From Zoogloeaceae bacterium (GTDB lineage: Bacteria; Pseudomonadota; Gammaproteobacteria; Burkholderiales; Rhodocyclaceae), in NCBI GenBank assembly GCA_015657735.1, contig SSSX01000593.1, positions 1 through 6,695 of the forward strand: DNA of 6,695 nucleotides, given 5' to 3'. The position numbers were made by a program, and so were the translations under genes. Shown piece after piece: positions 5,058 through 6,695 of this stretch (positions are counted from its first letter, which is position 1; the number at the start of each line of letters is the position of its first letter). The notes beneath the pieces were generated by a model. The model did no database searches and was not told the origin of the DNA. It saw nothing but the letters and a program-made list of their open reading frames with translations.

Positions 5058-6089
5058 ATGGATCAACTCGATCAACTCGTTACCCAGGCGGGCGTCGATT
5101 TCGCCGCCGCCGCGGACGGCGCCTCGCTCGAAGCCGCCAAGGCACGCTATCTCGGCAAGGGCGGCTCGCTCACCGAGCTGCTGAAGGGCCTCGGCAAACT
5201 CGATCCGGACGCGCGCAAGAGCGCCGGCGCCGAAATCAACAAGGCCAAATCCGCCATCGAGGCCTTGCTCACCGCGCGCCGCGATGCGCTGCAGCAGGCG
5301 GCCCTCGAAGCCCAGCTCGCCGCCGAGGCGCTGGACGTGACGCTGCCCGGCCGTGGCGCCGGACTCGGTGGCCTGCATCCGGTGGTGCGCACGCTGGAGC
5401 GCGTCGAGCAACTGTTCCGCTCGATCGGCTTCGATGTTGCCGAAGGTCCGGAGATCGAGACCGATTTCTACAATTTCACCGCATTGAACACGCCGGCCAA
5501 CCACCCGGCCCGTTCGATGCACGACACCTTTTATCTGGAAAACGGCGAGGGCGTGCTGTTGCGCACCCATACCAGCCCGGTCCAGATCCGCGCGATGCAG
5601 GCCCATGTGGCGGCGCACCAGGACAAACCGGTGATGCCCGAGCTGCGCGTGATCGCGCCGGGCCGCGTCTACCGCGTCGACTCCGACGCCACCCACTCGC
5701 CGATGTTCCACCAGGTCGAAGGCCTGTGGGTCGGCGAGTCGGTCAGTTTTGCCGACCTGAAGGGCGTGGTCGCCGATTTCCTGCGCAGCTTTTTCGAGAG
5801 TGACGACCTGCAGGTGCGTTTCCGTCCGTCCTTCTTCCCGTTCACCGAGCCGTCGGCGGAGATCGACGTGGCCTTCATGAGCGGCGCGATGAAGGGCCGC
5901 TGGCTGGAGATCGCCGGCTGCGGCATGGTCCACCCCAACGTGCTGCGCTACGGCGGCATCGACCCCGAGCGCTACACCGGCTTCGCCTTCGGCATGGGGC
6001 CGGATCGGCTGACCATGCTGCGCTACGGTGTCAACGACCTGCGTCTGTTCTTCGAAGGCGATCTTCGTTTCCTCGGTCAATTCAGGTAA
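5058..6089 (+). CDS. pheS: Phenylalanyl-tRNA synthetase alpha subunit
   Basis: This is the catalytic subunit of the alpha2-beta2 enzyme that charges tRNA-Phe. The product is 343 aa, slightly longer than the E. coli protein. An N-terminal helical coiled-coil arm (about 1-90) contacts tRNA. The class II core follows, with motif 1 around HPARSMHDTFY (149-159), THTSP (170-174), motif 2 FRPSFFPFTEPSAEID (255-270) and motif 3 GFAFGMGPDRL (308-318). A310 in motif 3 corresponds to the alanine that lines the phenylalanine pocket. The ATG at 5058 gives the expected start, but the Shine-Dalgarno is weak (GGGATAAGA, 5042-5050). A strong terminator ends 27 bp upstream. pheT starts three bases after the stop, so the two subunits are translated together. 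Confidence 0.98.
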   Translation: MDQLDQLVTQAGVDFAAAADGASLEAAKARYLGKGGSLTELLKGLGKLDPDARKSAGAEINKAKSAIEALLTARRDALQQAALEAQLAAEALDVTLPGRGAGLGGLHPVVRTLERVEQLFRSIGFDVAEGPEIETDFYNFTALNTPANHPARSMHDTFYLENGEGVLLRTHTSPVQIRAMQAHVAAHQDKPVMPELRVIAPGRVYRVDSDATHSPMFHQVEGLWVGESVSFADLKGVVADFLRSFFESDDLQVRFRPSFFPFTEPSAEIDVAFMSGAMKGRWLEIAGCGMVHPNVLRYGGIDPERYTGFAFGMGPDRLTMLRYGVNDLRLFFEGDLRFLGQFR

Positions 6090-6092
6090 GTC

Positions 6093-6695
6093 ATGCAATT
6101 CTCAGAACTCTGGTTGCGCAGTTTCGTCAGTCCGGCGCTGGATTCGGACCAGCTTGGGCATCTGCTCACGATGGCCGGACTGGAAGTGGAAGAGCAGGAC
6201 GGCGTCGCCTCCGCATTCTCCAAGGTCGTCGTCGCGCGGATCGTCGAAGCCGAGAAGCATCCCAACGCCGACAAGCTGCGCGTCTGCAAGGTGGACGCCG
6301 GGCAGGGCGAGCTGCTGCAGATCGTTTGCGGCGCGCCTAATGCGGCCGCCGGCCTCAGGATTCCGTGTGCGCTGGTCGGCGCCGATCTGGCCGGTTTCGC
6401 GATCAAGGCGGCCAAGCTGCGCGGCGTCGACTCCTTCGGTATGTTGTGCTCGGCGAAGGAACTGGGCCTTGCCGACGACAGTGGCGGTCTGCTGGTGCTG
6501 CCCGACGATGCGCCGGTCGGCGCCGATCTGCGCGACTACCTCGCGCTCGACGATACGCTGTTCACGATCAAGCTGACGCCCAATCGCGCCGATTGCCTGA
6601 GCCTCACCGGCATCGCCCGCGAGGTCGCCGGCCTGACCGGCAGCCCGCTCAGCCTGCCGGCATGCGAGCCCGTCGCCCCCACTCACGACGCGACC
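6093..6695 (+). CDS. pheT: Phenylalanyl-tRNA synthetase beta subunit, 3'-truncated by window
   Basis: This is the non-catalytic, editing and tRNA-binding subunit of the Phe-tRNA synthetase. Only the first 201 residues are in the window; the family is about 790 aa. The start is ATG at 6093, three bases after the pheS TAA, with AGG at 6084-6086 inside the end of pheS as ribosome site. The N-terminus MQFSELWLRSFV and MAGLEVE match the family. The EMAP-like OB-fold tRNA-binding domain spans about 39-148, with HPNADKLRVCKVD (56-68), IVCGAPNA (77-84) and RGVDSFGMLCSAKELGL (110-126). The segment LTPNRADCLSLTGIAREVA (161-179) leads into the following domains. The frame stays open to the last base. 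Editing (B3/B4) and later domains lie beyond the window, and the usual next gene would be ihfA, not visible here. Confidence 0.97.
   Translation, partial: MQFSELWLRSFVSPALDSDQLGHLLTMAGLEVEEQDGVASAFSKVVVARIVEAEKHPNADKLRVCKVDAGQGELLQIVCGAPNAAAGLRIPCALVGADLAGFAIKAAKLRGVDSFGMLCSAKELGLADDSGGLLVLPDDAPVGADLRDYLALDDTLFTIKLTPNRADCLSLTGIAREVAGLTGSPLSLPACEPVAPTHDAT

Noticed and set aside
4863..6098. Long reverse-strand open frame opposite pheS
   Set aside because: It is antisense to a clear pheS gene, low-complexity in A, R, G and H as expected for the complement of GC-biased codons, and has no ribosome site or motif.
1..6695. Mobile element, CRISPR, prophage, toxin-antitoxin or defence cluster
   Set aside because: Every stretch is accounted for by conserved housekeeping genes or short regulatory gaps; no direct repeats, transposase or integrase motifs were seen, despite a tRNA gene that could serve as an integration site.

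Overview
The window looks like ordinary core chromosome from a GC-rich proteobacterium, most likely a betaproteobacterium of the Azoarcus/Thauera (Rhodocyclales) kind. The evidence is strong G/C preference at third codon positions, the gene order thrS-infC-rpmI-rplT-pheS-pheT, and protein sequences close to proteobacterial versions. The genus-level guess is inference from general resemblance. No mobile element, CRISPR array, phage gene, toxin-antitoxin or defence gene was seen.

Layout, all on the + strand. Bases 1-733 are the 3' part of cysM (cysteine synthase B). Its stop overlaps the start of a DnaQ-fold 3'-5' exonuclease gene (733-1536). A perfect-consensus promoter (1550-1577) then drives tRNA-Val(GAC) (1589-1665). 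The tRNA is followed by a short structured segment with a possible 9-codon ORF (1678-1747) and a strong intrinsic terminator (1755-1786). Next come thrS (1814-3730), infC (3760-4281, starting at AUC), rpmI (4416-4613) and rplT (4628-4987). A second strong intrinsic terminator (5002-5030) precedes pheS (5058-6089) and pheT (6093 to the window edge).

The second half is a translation-apparatus operon: two aminoacyl-tRNA synthetases (Thr, Phe), initiation factor 3 and ribosomal proteins L35 and L20. The interest is in its regulation. (a) infC starts at AUC behind a good Shine-Dalgarno, as expected for IF3 autoregulation. (b) The infC-rpmI gap contains stacked hairpins; the loop of the last one is complementary to the five bases just before the rpmI AUG, a pseudoknot geometry like the L20 operator of E. 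coli. (c) Both thrS and pheS sit just behind intrinsic terminators with no clear promoter of their own, which implies read-through or attenuation. (d) The 3' end of thrS has a run of unusual A/T-ending codons that contains a plausible internal promoter for infC-rpmI-rplT.

No new multi-gene system is present; the findings concern cis-regulatory structure.
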